DNA from: Membranipora membranacea
Lineage: Eukaryota > Bryozoa > Gymnolaemata > Cheilostomatida > Membraniporidae
Reading direction: 5' to 3'
NCBI GenBank assembly: GCA_914767715.1
Contig: OU612074.1
Coordinates: 15,488,062 to 15,548,061, forward strand
Length of the DNA: 60,000 nt
Part shown: positions 49,901 to 59,805 of the stretch, one piece after another
Numbering within the stretch: position 1 is the first letter of the stretch
Layout: each line of letters starts with the position of its first letter
Position numbers and translations under genes: made by a program
The notes under the pieces: model-generated
The model's database searches: none
Told to the model about the DNA's origin: nothing
What the model saw: the letters and a program-made list of their open reading frames with translations, nothing else

Positions 49901-50986
49901 AGAAACCATGAAGCTTGAATTGATTCTAACGGAACAGCTGGGGCTCTGTGCTTTCGAGATGCACAAAGATGTTAAAAGACCATTATTTAATCAAAAACTC
50001 TAATTTGGAGTTGTCCCCTGTTGAAAGGGACAACAAGCTTACAGGTGCAAAAAGAAAAAGAAAAACGGATGCCATATTAAAATTCAGTCACCAAGTTTTC
50101 CGGATTTTCCAGGTAGATAGGGTCCACACCCTTATCTACCTGGGAATTCCCAACCAATCAGAGACCATGCCCTTATCTCCCTGGGAATTCCGAACTGATA
50201 TTGCATTGTGGGAATGTTGTCCACTCACCGGCCCTTGAGTCGAGCTCTGATAGTTTGTTATCTCTCTCTAGCACTTTATCCACATTCACTCGCATGATAT
50301 CAACAACCTATATACAAGATTGACAGACTTAATCATGACCAGGAGTTAGGGAATGTATGATGAGGTGTAGCGATAAATGCATATATTATGTTATTGATAA
50401 TTGTTGAGAACCTAACCGTACTAAAACTGCACAGGTAAAATGATACTGACATTGAAGATCTAACAACGTAGCTACAGATATGGAACTAGGCCTACATGAG
50501 CACAAATTCAACAGAAGTTGAACTCATATACTTATTAATAACAAACCCTCTGAATCATAACGGGATCATTATCATCAACTCTATGGCTTGTCCTGATCTT
50601 AAGAGTTCACTGATTTGGATGCAAGTTGAACTATAGGCCTATCTTGCAACTTACACTTACACTCATGGTGAGGGAGGGGGAGTGGGGGTAGGTTTACCAC
50701 TTTAGCAAGCTCTCGTGGTCTCATAGATGTGAAGGCACCAGCAATGGGGATGGGGGATCATGGGTACTGGTAGCCTGTCTTGACAAGCTTAGTTCACCGA
50801 ACGAAGCTTTTCAAGGCAGGGTATGTGTAGAAAATTCACAAGCCTATCCTTTTGATTTAAAAGGAAAGAAAAGATTACTCGGCACAAGTAGACAAACTGA
50901 CCTCGTTGACCTGTGCCTGAGTCTGTTGCAGCCTTTTGCCGGCAGCCTGCTGCTGCATTGCCTTGGGATCTGGGGGAGGTGCAGCC
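40890..50986 (-). CDS. vamp: VAMP/synaptobrevin R-SNARE with alternative TM exons and long luminal tail (5' end missing)
   Basis: Vesicle R-SNARE that zippers with Q-SNAREs to drive membrane fusion. Exons (minus): 50986-50902, 50307-50229, 49306-49227, one of 48168-48117 or 47138-47087, 44981-44966 (16 nt), 44498-44490 (9 nt, optional), 42086-41987, 40985-40890. All joints keep frame. The SNARE motif is nearly VAMP2: [18 protein letters not shown] (zero-layer Arg), [36 protein letters not shown] and WKNMK. After the membrane segment comes about 70 luminal residues ([51 protein letters not shown] and on), where animal VAMPs usually have only a few. Exon 50986 begins in phase 2, so an upstream exon carries the start; 52550-52518 fits as an N-terminal exon, but no ATG exon could be fixed. 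The methionine inside exon 50986-50902 is an alternative start. Confidence 0.93.
41046..41230 (+). mobile_element. MITE family F copy in VAMP intron
   Basis: TCTGATCATTAGGGTCAATT, GAGTACCTAACATGTACC, TGATGGTACTCATGCTAATC and TCTATCAATCAGAGATATAC; the two ends are short inverted repeats of each other. Closest relative is 48284-48425 in opposite orientation. Confidence 0.75.
41587..41956. mobile_element. Foldback element, family C, copy 2 (longer)
   Basis: TCTAAAGACTACCCAAAGAC, GCATGTTATAGTCAGGCA and CAGATTTGCATGGTAAAA recur inverted at the right end as GCCTGACTATAACATGC and TTGGTCTTTTAGA. It is the longer relative of 30596-30888, with an extra inner segment around AGTCTCCCAGATGTGCG. It ends 31 bases from the VAMP exon at 41987. 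Confidence 0.85.
42712..42775 (-). mobile_element. Fragment of SINE family 3
   Basis: TGCTGGGGGCTGGAGCAATC and CCACCAGTGGGACTACGAG match the end of the family 3 copies at 18150-18300 and 49555-49700. Confidence 0.65.
42990..43374. mobile_element. MITE family J, 385 bp, perfect 21-bp terminal inverted repeats
   Basis: The ends, starting AAAGGGCAACCAAGGTTTC, are perfect inverted repeats bounded by TTAA on both sides (42990-42993 and 43371-43374). The TTAA may be the target duplication. The interior has no coding capacity. It lies in a VAMP intron. Confidence 0.85.
44490..44498 (-). other. vamp: Candidate 9-nt microexon of VAMP
   Basis: Minus strand: TTTCTAG, then GACTGGCTA, then GTAAGT. Both splice sites are strong and nine bases keep the frame, so inclusion changes Asn to Lys-Thr-Gly-Tyr in the luminal tail. 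Transcript data are needed; chance occurrence is possible. Confidence 0.4.
44966..44981 (-). other. vamp: 16-nt microexon of VAMP
   Basis: Minus strand TTTTTTCAG, 16 bases, then GTAAGT. It completes a Val codon from either TM exon and gives Trp-Ile-Ala-Gln, and its phase 2 end fits the exon at 42086. The frame cannot be closed without it from these exons. Confidence 0.7.
45230..45291. repeat. Perfect short palindrome in VAMP intron
   Basis: Arms 45230-45258 and 45263-45291 (29 bp, including CTAGGAGGGCTGCAGTTTAC) are perfect inverted copies around TACT. Confidence 0.9.
46676..46999. mobile_element. Foldback element, family D, copy 1
   Basis: Ends TTAAAGTGATTGTGAAGGAA and, inverted, TGATTCCTTCATTTC, with inner blocks GGTACCAAAAAGGTACTA and CAGTTGAAACTTGGCCACTT. 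It lies about 90 bases beyond TM exon B of VAMP (47138-47087). Confidence 0.85.
47087..47138 (-). other. vamp: VAMP alternative transmembrane exon B (52 nt)
   Basis: Acceptor TTATAG, 52 bases coding [17 protein letters not shown] plus one base, donor GTGAGT. It enters in phase 0 after WWKNMK and leaves in phase 1, exactly like exon A at 48168-48117. The Lys-Met-Trp start recalls VAMP1/VAMP3. Confidence 0.85.
47921..48080. mobile_element. 160-bp hairpin MITE beside TM exon A
   Basis: 15-bp perfect inverted ends GGACAACTCCTAATT (47921-47935 and 48066-48080), with an inner palindrome TCACAGAGTAAGG and CCTTACTCTGTGA near 47958-47991. It ends 37 bases from the donor side of VAMP exon A. Confidence 0.85.
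48117..48168 (-). other. vamp: VAMP alternative transmembrane exon A (52 nt)
   Basis: Acceptor TAATTAG, 52 bases coding [17 protein letters not shown] plus one base, donor GTAAGA. Same length and phases as exon B. The MMIILGV start is that of VAMP2. Using both exons in series would break the frame (52 is not a multiple of 3), so they should be mutually exclusive. Confidence 0.85.
48284..48425 (-). mobile_element. MITE family F copy in VAMP intron
   Basis: ATATATCTGATCGATAGAGA, GCATGAGTACCAACACAAGG and GGTACTCATACTAAATTGAC are the reverse-orientation equivalents of the copy at 41046-41230. Confidence 0.7.
48581..48900. mobile_element. Foldback element, family D, copy 2
   Basis: TTAAAGTGATTGTGAAGGAA at the left and CGATTCCTTCA at the right, with GGTATCATTCTGGAGTTCTC, AAAAGGTACTAATTTG and CAGTTGAAACTTGGCCACTT inside. 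Related along its length to 46676-46999. Confidence 0.85.
48959..49069. mobile_element. Short element with 18-bp inverted ends
   Basis: AGGTAGAGACACGGGG at 48959 and its inverse CCCCGTGTCTCTACCT at 49069 bound a 111-bp unit. No second copy was seen in the window. It directly adjoins hairpin repeat E at 49070. Confidence 0.75.
49070..49178. mobile_element. Hairpin repeat E copy
   Basis: GATGGCTGGTAGTAGCATT and the inverse AATGCTACTACCAGCTATC flank a short loop, and the right end is GTTTAATCGCTTAAAC, close to the 16-base palindrome at the copy near 13545. Confidence 0.75.
49555..49700 (+). mobile_element. tRNA-derived SINE, family 3
   Basis: Head with GATAAGCACGCTTGCTATTC, B box GCGGGTTCGATTCCCACTAG, end TTGTTCCAGCCCCCAGCACC. 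It lies in a VAMP intron. It is not a tRNA gene because stems and anticodon loop are absent. Confidence 0.8.
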
Positions 50987-52517
50987 CTGCAAAAAATCAA
51001 ACCACAGTATAATAATATCATCATAAAATACCAAATGAACACTATTATCATCGGGTGTAGTGGGTTAGCTTGAGTGTCTAGGTTGCATCAGGGGTGAAAG
51101 CGATACCCGGGAACTGTCAATAGTTTCTAGGTACTCAAGCTAATAGTGAGAGAATATTGATGCTCAGACTGATCTCAAACTAAGTATATTTTTCGTAAAA
51201 TTGAGTCTCCTAGTCAAGTTGCCGAAGTCATATGTTGACAGGGGACAACTCCCAATCGACTAAAAATTAGCAACAGCATACTATGACAATTATTATTTAA
51301 GAATGGTATTATTTTGTGTGGTTTCACTGGATTCGTAACTGGATCACATTGCCTAAGCTTATAACACCTCCAAGAAATAGCTGATGTTTCTCACAGTGTA
51401 AATATTCATTCACTTCCTGAGAGCGAAACTGCTGATCAAGGATCAGCTGATAACAGATGTGTTGTTATTGACCAGCCAATCACATGGTGAATACCTAACT
51501 GATTAAAATATGTCAAGGTCGCTGGTAATGGCAGCCCATTATCAGCCATACCAGACGCTGGTTGATAATGGTATGCCACTAACGGCACCACGGCAAGGAT
51601 TAAGTTCTCGGACTACATGTTTACGACAGTTAGGGTGCACTGAATTTTTCGGCAGATACCGCTTGATGTGTTTTATCACTATCCTTTGAGGACACAAATT
51701 TTGATACAATATCCATTGGCTGATTATTTTGGTTTGGGGAGATCATGCCAAGGCCGTGTATTCACGTTCATTATAGTGATGAGTGCGTAAACAACAGTGA
51801 AATATTAGACCAAGTTTTGTCCATTTGACTGCATTCAGAGTTGCTCCCCCTCCAGTGGATGGGAGCAACTGGAGTGCAGGCAATGAAAATATGGATAACA
51901 ACATCTTTACAATTGTGCAAAAACTTTAATAGTGACCATCCTAAAACAAGCTTTTTATGTGCAAATTATCAACTATATTGTAAACGTGAGAAAAGACACA
52001 TCCTAAAGTAGCCTACATACTAAATATAAAGATAACTGCCTACAAGTTTGGTTGAATGATAGAGGAAGCGGGCCTTCTTAATTTTGTTTAGGCATTTTAA
52101 TGATACAATTACCAACAGAGTCTATTTTGGAAGTTGCCAATGACTTCACAAGTCATCGTATTATCTTTTAGATTACGAGGAAGTCTATTTTTCCATTTGC
52201 TCAGGGCCTAGGGGATCATATGAGATTCTGTGAGCTGAGGAGTACGTGTTTAGACATCGCAAAAAGATACAACTTATTAAAATACTTAATTAGTGCACTA
52301 CAGTTTAACTGATAGAAAGTGACAACGAAAAATCAGACCACTGGTGAACACAACTCTTTTTTTCAAAAATAGATTGGCCAGTTGCAATGAAATCCTAAAC
52401 AAGCATTATCCCAAAATGCATCAGTAGGATTTAGGTCTAAAATGCATTTTGACCTCGATAGCTGCTAGCCAAATATATTTTTGAGAATGATTGCATACAC
52501 CAGGGACTTAGACTGAC

Positions 52518-52550
52518 CCATCACCGCCTTGTCCTTGCTCTACATCACCC
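52518..52550 (-). other. vamp: Candidate VAMP N-terminal exon (33 nt)
   Basis: Minus strand: acceptor ATTTTTAG, 33 bases, donor GTCAGT. Phase 2 in and out, matching the exon at 50986. It would encode GDVEQGQGGDG before AAPPPDPK, the sort of Gly/Pro-rich leader seen in VAMPs. Being a multiple of three, it could be skipped. A first exon ending ATGAGGAG before a GTAAAG donor (near 53325-53335) would fit the phase but is weak. Confidence 0.35.
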
Positions 52551-55500
52551 CTAAAAATACACATCATCAATAATGGGATAGAAAAACGGAGTTGTCTTGA
52601 ACAAGGGAGATAACTCCCTTTTGAGACAATTTTTTTTTGCATACACCCTGACAATACTTGAATATACATTAGAGAGTATGGGACCCTGATAGCTTTTGAG
52701 AGAGACTGAAGGAAAGTTTCAAGAAAGTGAGTGACACTGTTCAGTTGCTATTGAAATTGAAAGGTTTTATGACAAAGCAGTATAGGCCCATGTCTGAAGA
52801 CAGATAGAGGTGGTAGTGGAAGATGGGTGTGCAATGAGTTTTGATGAATATACTCAGACCAGTATAGGTATAATAACACGTTAAACCCAACATCTGTGTA
52901 AACGAAAAAGAGAAATAAGTTCACTGAACTGGATAGGAAAATATCTAGCCCTTAGTAACATATGGAAAAACGTGTTGGAAAGCTTGGTATGAGATCAATC
53001 AAAACAGGAAAGGTGAAAGGAAAGCCTTGAGATTCCTTCTCTCTTCCCCCATGTGGACATTCATTGTCAATGAGCATGAGAAATAGCAGGGAGCATTGAC
53101 AATAGGATATATTTGCCCCGGCCGGAGTGCCGTCGGACGGTGGGTAAGAGTATGGGGGCTCAGACTAAGCAATATCATGTGACAGGTTCTCTATAGCATT
53201 GACTGCCTGTTGTTAAAACTATGTAGACAACACTTTATGAAGTGGAGATGGTGTGAAGCTGTCAAAATCAAGATATCTATCAGATGAGAGGTTATATGCT
53301 TGATAATTTCCCTGTCCTACTTTACCTCCTCATCACAATGATAATATGTAATGACTGTTTCGATTTACAGAATTTAAATGTCTTGTAGGTTTAGTGAGCA
53401 CAAAACATACATGAATTAAATTTGAGCAATTTATGTCAAAATTATATCAAATTCAAACATTAAAGTGCCTCTGACCGCTGGTGATAGACATTATTATCAC
53501 AACTGACAGGAAAAATTGATATTCTAATTTCTTGCCGATATTGTAGAGCCATATGAAAAGACAATCTTTGATTTCTCCTGCACTAGGAAGCAAAATTACC
53601 ATATAAATTACACCTAATGAGCTGTGAACCGAAGCGATGTCACGCCATAACAACCTACTGGGGTTAGAGTGCCAGCAAGTAAGGGATCAGAATAATAACA
53701 AGCACAGCCATGGATAATATAAGACAGATAACTTGGATTAGCTCAGTTGCATCTATAATTAACCATAAGAGGTTAATTTCAGAGAACCACAAATATCCCA
53801 CGAGACTTAGACAACATGGCAAAGTAAAGTCACCACAATTATACTAATGGTTAAGTACCATAGTGAAGTATCAACTAGGAGTAGTCTACTTTCTAAATAC
53901 CAAATACAAGTTCACCAACATGACACTGAAATCACAAAGGGTGTTCCTCTGGTGAATGGCCAACTACTTGAAACTGGACATAGGCAAACTGATCTGACCA
54001 AACCCGAGAAGAATTCCATCAAGCTAGCCAATTACATTACATCGAGCATTACTTGGTCATTTATGAGACACTACAAGTAAGACAATTAGTCTGAGCCCCT
54101 AGACTCATGCCCCCCCCTTCTGACAGTCCCCGGCCGAGGCAACTAGCTAGTCACAACTTGTTACACTCTAGTGTTTGGGATTCAGTCACACTGTAGTATT
54201 CAGTGTAAATGCACTCTAGTGTTTCGGATTGTAGAGCTCAGTGTTTAGTCCCACTCTCGTGTTCCACAACAACACTGCTTCACATCATGGCCATAATTAT
54301 TGATCTGTAATCACTTTAGACTGACACACTGTACGATTGTGAGAACACTCCAAGCTACTTTGAGTATACTGATCCAATGATTGTGTCAAATAATGTCCAA
54401 TACATTGGCATCGGTGTTACGCTGCCGCTGATGACACAACAATGGTCATCATTGATTTTATTGCAAACTGCAGCTGACGCACAACATGTCCATAGTCTGA
54501 CTGTATTTTGATGTCAGCAGACTTGAGGAGTCAAGAGTATAACTTAATGTGCTGATCGAGAGGTGAAATAACCCAACACTACTGGCATGATGAGGTCATT
54601 TTGCCCAAAATAGTTTCATGCCGTATGTATGTATCACTTACTTCTGCTACATCTAAACAGCAGGACCTAGGATCGCAAAGGTGTTGAGTTCAAGAAACAA
54701 ACCAACATCTCAAGTAATTTAAGATATTCAATAATTTCGAAAGACACCAATTTTGTTGTAGGAAACTTCATGCTTTAACCAAAAACTAGGACCTAGACTA
54801 GCAACAATTCTGATTAGGTGGAGCAAATCAATGAGTAATAGAATAATCAGACACCTCATGTGTCCAGATGGTGCCCTTATATCTTACAATTGGGTACCAG
54901 CATATTTAACAATAGTAGAGTAGAGATGTTGCTTTGAAGTTCACAACAATCAAAGAGCGATTTACCATCATTATTTCCTAGGTCACCACTTCATGTGATT
55001 ATGATGTTAAGGTGAAGCATATGGTGCTGATTATGAGTCATGACAATAACAAGGTAGCAATAAAGTGGAGTACCCTTTGTCATGTTAATCCAACCACTTG
55101 GGAGACAACTGGCAATACTGTTTCATCTAGCATTGGTAGGTCAGGTTACTTGAACAGAAGTGCTAGCTTTTACCTATTCTATGAAAACCTTGAATTCTAT
55201 GAGACATGAACCGAGGGTGGACCGATTAAGCATAGTCGACCCCTTCTCCAAACTTTGACAATGTTCAGCCAGCCTAGCAAATGACAGCCTGTAGGTTGAG
55301 ATTCTAGTTGGAAACCAGAGGAACTGTTTCAATAAGTGAATTGTACGGCTGATAACTTGAATATATAAATAATGAGCCATGATGTACTAAGGGAGAGCAC
55401 AATTTCAGAGTAGGCCAAGCAAAGCAATCAATAACCTTGCAAATTGATTACATTTGGCGACAAACTTTGACTTTATCTTGGGATGACAAATAGACTAGGA

Positions 55501-56516
55501 TACAGTGAAACCTGAGATAAACATTCAACTACTACATGACAGGGTAGAGCCAAAGAAGATACCTTGCAGGTATAATGATTTCATGATGAGTGAAACGATT
55601 GCCCTGGAATACCAGACAGCCTAGCAACCAAATGAGTTTTTCAACTGAATTAGGTCTGAAGTGTCGGTTACAACAATAATAATGATCAATAATAAGCAAT
55701 CATCCATAGGTATCAGATCGAATGATTTCCAATATATTGGTTTAGATCTAGAAGACCGTATGGTGACTCAGATGGTGAGCAGTGAAGATGTTTTGTTGTG
55801 AAGCAGAACATCAACATGTGACAGAATGTATAGACACTTCGGTCAAAACCATTAGACTACAAGTCCTCCTAATTAAACTTAACCGTAAATTCTCCTAGGC
55901 CTGACAAATTTCTAAGTCGTGATCAGTGATAGCCTAAGATTTGCCCCATGTGAGTTAAATAGCAACACTATAAGTTAAAAAGAGCCACAGCGTCTTTCTG
56001 GGTCCACTGTCAATAGGCGCGCCCCAAACACTGAGAGGCATAGTCATGGGGCTCATCGAATAACTCTATGTAATCTTGTTGAGAAGTGAGATATTGTTTG
56101 TCACTTAGTTTAAATCTAGTTGGGGACTGTGGGTTTATATTAATGATTTTTAAAACCTACTACAAACTGAATGAAAGTCAAAATTAAAAAAAGAACTATC
56201 TATATATCTTATCTACAGATAGTCAGTGATTTTCTCATTCTTTACTGAAGTGAATGAATTAGTCACAGCAGTAAACCTCTGGTGGATTTCTGAAGATGGT
56301 TTCACAATGATTCTTGGACACTTTACTAATGAGCCATTTGTAGTTAGAGTAAGGAAAAGAACAGGAGGGTTTAGTTAGGAAAAGATGATGATGCTTGAAC
56401 ATGATGATGAGTAATAAGTGAGAGGAAGGACTGCTGAAACTTGTCATATTTTGGGCATTTTTCTCATAATTCAGAGATACTTCATGTACTGACTCAAGTT
56501 TGATACTCTTACTTAC

Positions 56517-56610
56517 ATGTTATATGTTTATTTATCCACTCCTTTACACCAACAAGCTTTAGCTCCTGCTCAAATGTGTTTCCCAGCTGTTTGGCAAAAA
56601 AGAAAATTTC
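56517..56610 (-). other. Orphan candidate exon of unknown gene
   Basis: Minus strand: acceptor TACTTTCAG, 94 bases open in one frame (EIFFFAKQLGNTFEQEL, then KLVGVKEWINKHIT), donor GTAAGT. The amphipathic, protein-like composition and strong sites suggest a true exon. Its end phase (1) does not fit the candidate VAMP exon at 52550 or the known one at 50986. No partner exon was found. Confidence 0.4.
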
Positions 56611-57836
56611 CTGAAAGTAGGATATCAATATTTGTAGTCTAGGTTTGTGTTACAAAAGTTATTACACTGATAGTCTGTATTGGTACTTATGTGTGCATAT
56701 TGATTTATAAGATTATGAGACTCTATTTCAGCCTTGACCTTTTGCAATGTTTATTTCCGGTAAGGAATTCCCAACTTTTAATAATAAATAATTGTCAACA
56801 TATAGACAGTTTTTTTCTAGTATATCTCACTTTGTGGCATTGTTTTACGCTCTGTTTGTTGACATGCATCAGCTCCTGGTGGTCTATAATTCGTATTGTA
56901 CAGCTTGTGCTTGCAACTTTGTAAAATGTGCAGAAAATCTGGGCTCACAAAATCTATTGAAGTTTTGGCAAGACAAAATCGTAATAATGGTATATATATA
57001 TTATATTAATTGGCCTACTAAATTACAAAGATGTAGTAGTAGTCTCTAATCTTTTGTATCTTGTCATTTATTGCTCTTTTGCACAGTGTACATGCTGACC
57101 AAATACAAGCCTTATTGTCAAGCAAATCCCTATATCCTGTAAATATTCATTGTTTCAATCACTCTCGACCCTACATCTTATCACAATTCATGATTGTAAG
57201 ATGTGGTACACATTTGAAAGCTGGTTGCAACAGAACATCTTGCTTCTTTTGCAGTAATTGCAGTTCACTGGGTCCTTGAAGCCAATGTTTACATCATCAT
57301 TCAGCACAGTCAACAGAAGTCAGTACACGGATTCAGTAAGTGACAATGCTTTTCTCTATCATCTTGTTGCAGCCTGCGATGGGGGTGAAAAAAAGGAGGT
57401 AGTTCCATCGGGTATGCAGTAAGCTTGGCTGAGTGTGATAGTCAGTGTTCCAGCTTAAGTGAATGATTCGGTAAGTACCAGCCTAGCTTCAACAATGGTA
57501 GAAGATGATCCGACCCTAATATACACAAATCCAAAACCTTTACACTTTGTCAACTCAAAAAATAGCAAATGTAAGTCCCTGGTATAGGATTGTATACTCA
57601 TCATAGCTGTAATAAAGAAACTTGTATGGTGATGCACAATAGCTTAATATCATCCCAATGGAAAATCGGCTGGAAAGATTCAATCATGCTCCTTATCAGG
57701 TTATTCTAACTGCGACCAGAATCATAAACCATCATAGTTCGATTGTTCAATTCAACCTTAATGCCTTTCATCAAATGACAGGATGATTCCAGAGTTTGCA
57801 TGTAGTGATGATGAATATCATTTTTTTGTTTTAGCA

Positions 57837-59081
57837 ATGGGTAAAAGAGAAAGTGGAAACCAGAGATTCAGCGATCTCCGAGATGACTACAGGAAGAATA
57901 TTGGTAGATTTTATAATCAGACTCATGCAGACAAGTTTTGTCGAGGATTTGATAGCACATTGATATGAAACATGATTGTCTTCAAAAGCTGCTCGCTCAA
58001 ATGTAACTCGAGACTATCGGCTATTGGAAAATGCCATGCTTTGCTTATTTGTTGCAAAACCTGCTGCATTGACAATGTGTTATCAACTTTATTTGGCTTG
58101 ATATATATTGAAAAATTACAGTTTTAATCAAGTCTTCAAGCAGCTAGTATGGGAAGATAGTTGTTACTTCAAAAAAATTGCTACTTATGCAGCATTTGCA
58201 CTGCAAGTCATCATTCGATTGTTTAAGGAACTCCCCAGTTGTCACCTCACAAAAAAATTATACACTCAAGCATCATTGGTTCATTATAGGAAAGCAGGAT
58301 TACCTGAAGTCAAAGAAAGAATTGAAGAAAACCAAGATGGCAGCAGAATTAAAACAGTCTAGCACCCATTATCAGGTTAGTGTGAATTGGAGACTTTTTA
58401 TAGGAGCTACTATAGAATTTATACTTTTATACTTTATACCTATCTTGGAAGTGTGCAAAATTCATTGATGTTCTATCATTTGCGTCAATGGAATCAAAGC
58501 GTTTTGGAAAGGTTCATTGAAGTTGAGAAGTTCCCACTTTGATTGGGATTTGGTAAACAAACAGGGGTGGGTAGGGACTATTTGCATTACCAGCCCGAAA
58601 ACCAATGTTACGGACTCACCCTGTAAACTCTGCGATTTTTACATAATCAGCTATCAGTCAGTGTACAATGTTCTATTTTGGAGTTGCATAACCAGTGTAA
58701 CTCCCCTGAATGGGCTGCAGCTGTATCTGGTTGTATACGGTCTTGAAACTGTTAAAACTGCTGAAAGCCGGCATCATCTCTGTTCCTTTAGTTGAAGTGC
58801 TCAATCTCTGACAGCGTGACCGGCAGTGGTATTCTACCTTGGTTGCTTATAGTTGCATTCAACTATCAACTGCGTCATGAAAACCATCATTAGACGTCTA
58901 AGCCAAAATGATGGCTGTATTGGCTTGAAAAATTGTAAACAAATGGTCCCAACTGCTCCCCCATGTTGCATTTTCACACGGAACATTTTTATCATTGCAG
59001 GATATGATCTTGGTGATTGGAACTGTGGCAGGTTTGGTGCTGGGGATATATGCAATGTTCTATTCCATCAGTAAAGTGTAA
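57837..59081 (+). CDS. triqk: TRIQK-family small membrane protein, 3 exons, complete
   Basis: Homologue of the small ER-membrane family named for three QxxK/R motifs; role poorly known. Exons 57837-57903, 58290-58375 and 59001-59081 join in phases 1 and 0 to give 77 residues (human about 86). Family match: DDYRKNIGKQDYLKSKKELK, then KKTKMAAELK, and a C-terminal hydrophobic segment at about 53-72 (MILVIGTVAGLVLGIYAMFY) ending SISKV. The three eponymous positions are mostly changed here: D17..K20, N21..K24, Q25..L28. The ATG is three bases after a TTTTAG acceptor-like site, so a 5' UTR intron is likely. Exon 2 could not end earlier because no GT donor precedes 58376. A poly(A) signal is at 59416. 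An alternative is a relative with a similar basic-plus-TM layout, but the IGKQDY block is specific. Confidence 0.88.
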
Positions 59082-59415
59082 TGTCACTGCCAGTAGCACG
59101 AAATGATCATGCAATAGTCAGCCTTCATAATTTGGAAATATTAATAGCCCTTTTCGCCTAGAAGCTAATAATGCTTTGCTCTTAAATCTTAATTATATAC
59201 TTTTGCTCAAACATTGATACTATTTTGTTGTGTTAACACTTTAGGTTGTGTGTACCCAGTCCCATACATATCTGTGTTACGTGTATATGCTTAGGTAAAA
59301 AATAACTGTGATGTCAGAATCCACAAAAAGTCCAAAAATCCTCATGATATATTTTTTATGATCTCAGCCGTTTGTTCAAACTTCTTGTGCAAAATGTGTT
59401 TATATAATATTCAGA

Positions 59416-59421
59416 AATAAA
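59416..59421 (+). terminator. Poly(A) signal AATAAA for triqk
   Basis: A canonical hexamer 335 bases after the triqk stop codon. The opposite-strand signal for the convergent decarboxylase gene is only about 40 bases away. Confidence 0.55.
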
Positions 59422-59458
59422 AAGTTCACCATAACATAACAACATTGTATGGCTGTTT

Positions 59459-59464
59459 TTATTT
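59459..59464 (-). terminator. Candidate poly(A) signal for the GAD/CSAD gene
   Basis: Minus-strand AATAAA about 340 bases past the stop at 59806. Confidence 0.5.
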
Positions 59465-59683
59465 TCTTAACAGGGTCGACATTTTTAATCTTATCTGTCA
59501 TATATTGCTTATTGTTGCTGTAATCAACAAACCAGATGATGCAAATGCGTTGGCGATGCTCAAAGCGATGTAACAAGTTGGGGTGGTAGAGGTGGTTGCT
59601 ATGAAGACTCTGGTTCACAAATCTAACCAAGTCTGCAGCAATATCATAGCTTTGTGCCTTGAGGCAGATCTTTTGACCAATGA

Positions 59684-59742
59684 ACTAAACCTTTAGTTCA
59701 TTGATTTAGTTCATTGATAGGTTTAGTTCATTGATTTGTCTG
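59684..59742. repeat. Short tandem repeat (TTTAGTTCATTGAT)
   Basis: Three to four imperfect copies of TTTAGTTCATTGAT, the first preceded by an inverse copy (GAACTAAA), in the 3' UTR region of the decarboxylase gene. Confidence 0.75.
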
Positions 59743-59805
59743 ATATCGATTGTTTTCCGTACAAAAAATGCTGAACTATATGCGACATCATATTTTAGCA
59801 GTGTG

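Larger units (their letters stand above)
50987..57836. other. VAMP upstream region / VAMP-TRIQK divergent interval
   Basis: Must hold the VAMP first exon(s) and promoter (minus) and the TRIQK 5' UTR and promoter (plus). Besides the candidate exons at 52518-52550 and 56517-56610 I found nothing convincing. Short open frames at 53453-53653, 53847-54080, 55012-55380 and 56691-57279 have no family or splice support. A loose tandem array of ACTCTAGTGTTT-like units lies near 54165-54260. Plus-strand donor-like sites at 57336 and 57473 (both after GATTC) could belong to TRIQK 5' UTR exons. Confidence 0.45.

Noticed and set aside
53847-54080. 77-codon plus-strand open frame
   Set aside because: No splice signals, family or repeat match; likely chance.
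57455-57637. 60-codon minus-strand open frame, considered as a 5' exon for VAMP or for the orphan exon at 56610
   Set aside because: Splice phases do not fit either partner and the donor choices are weak.
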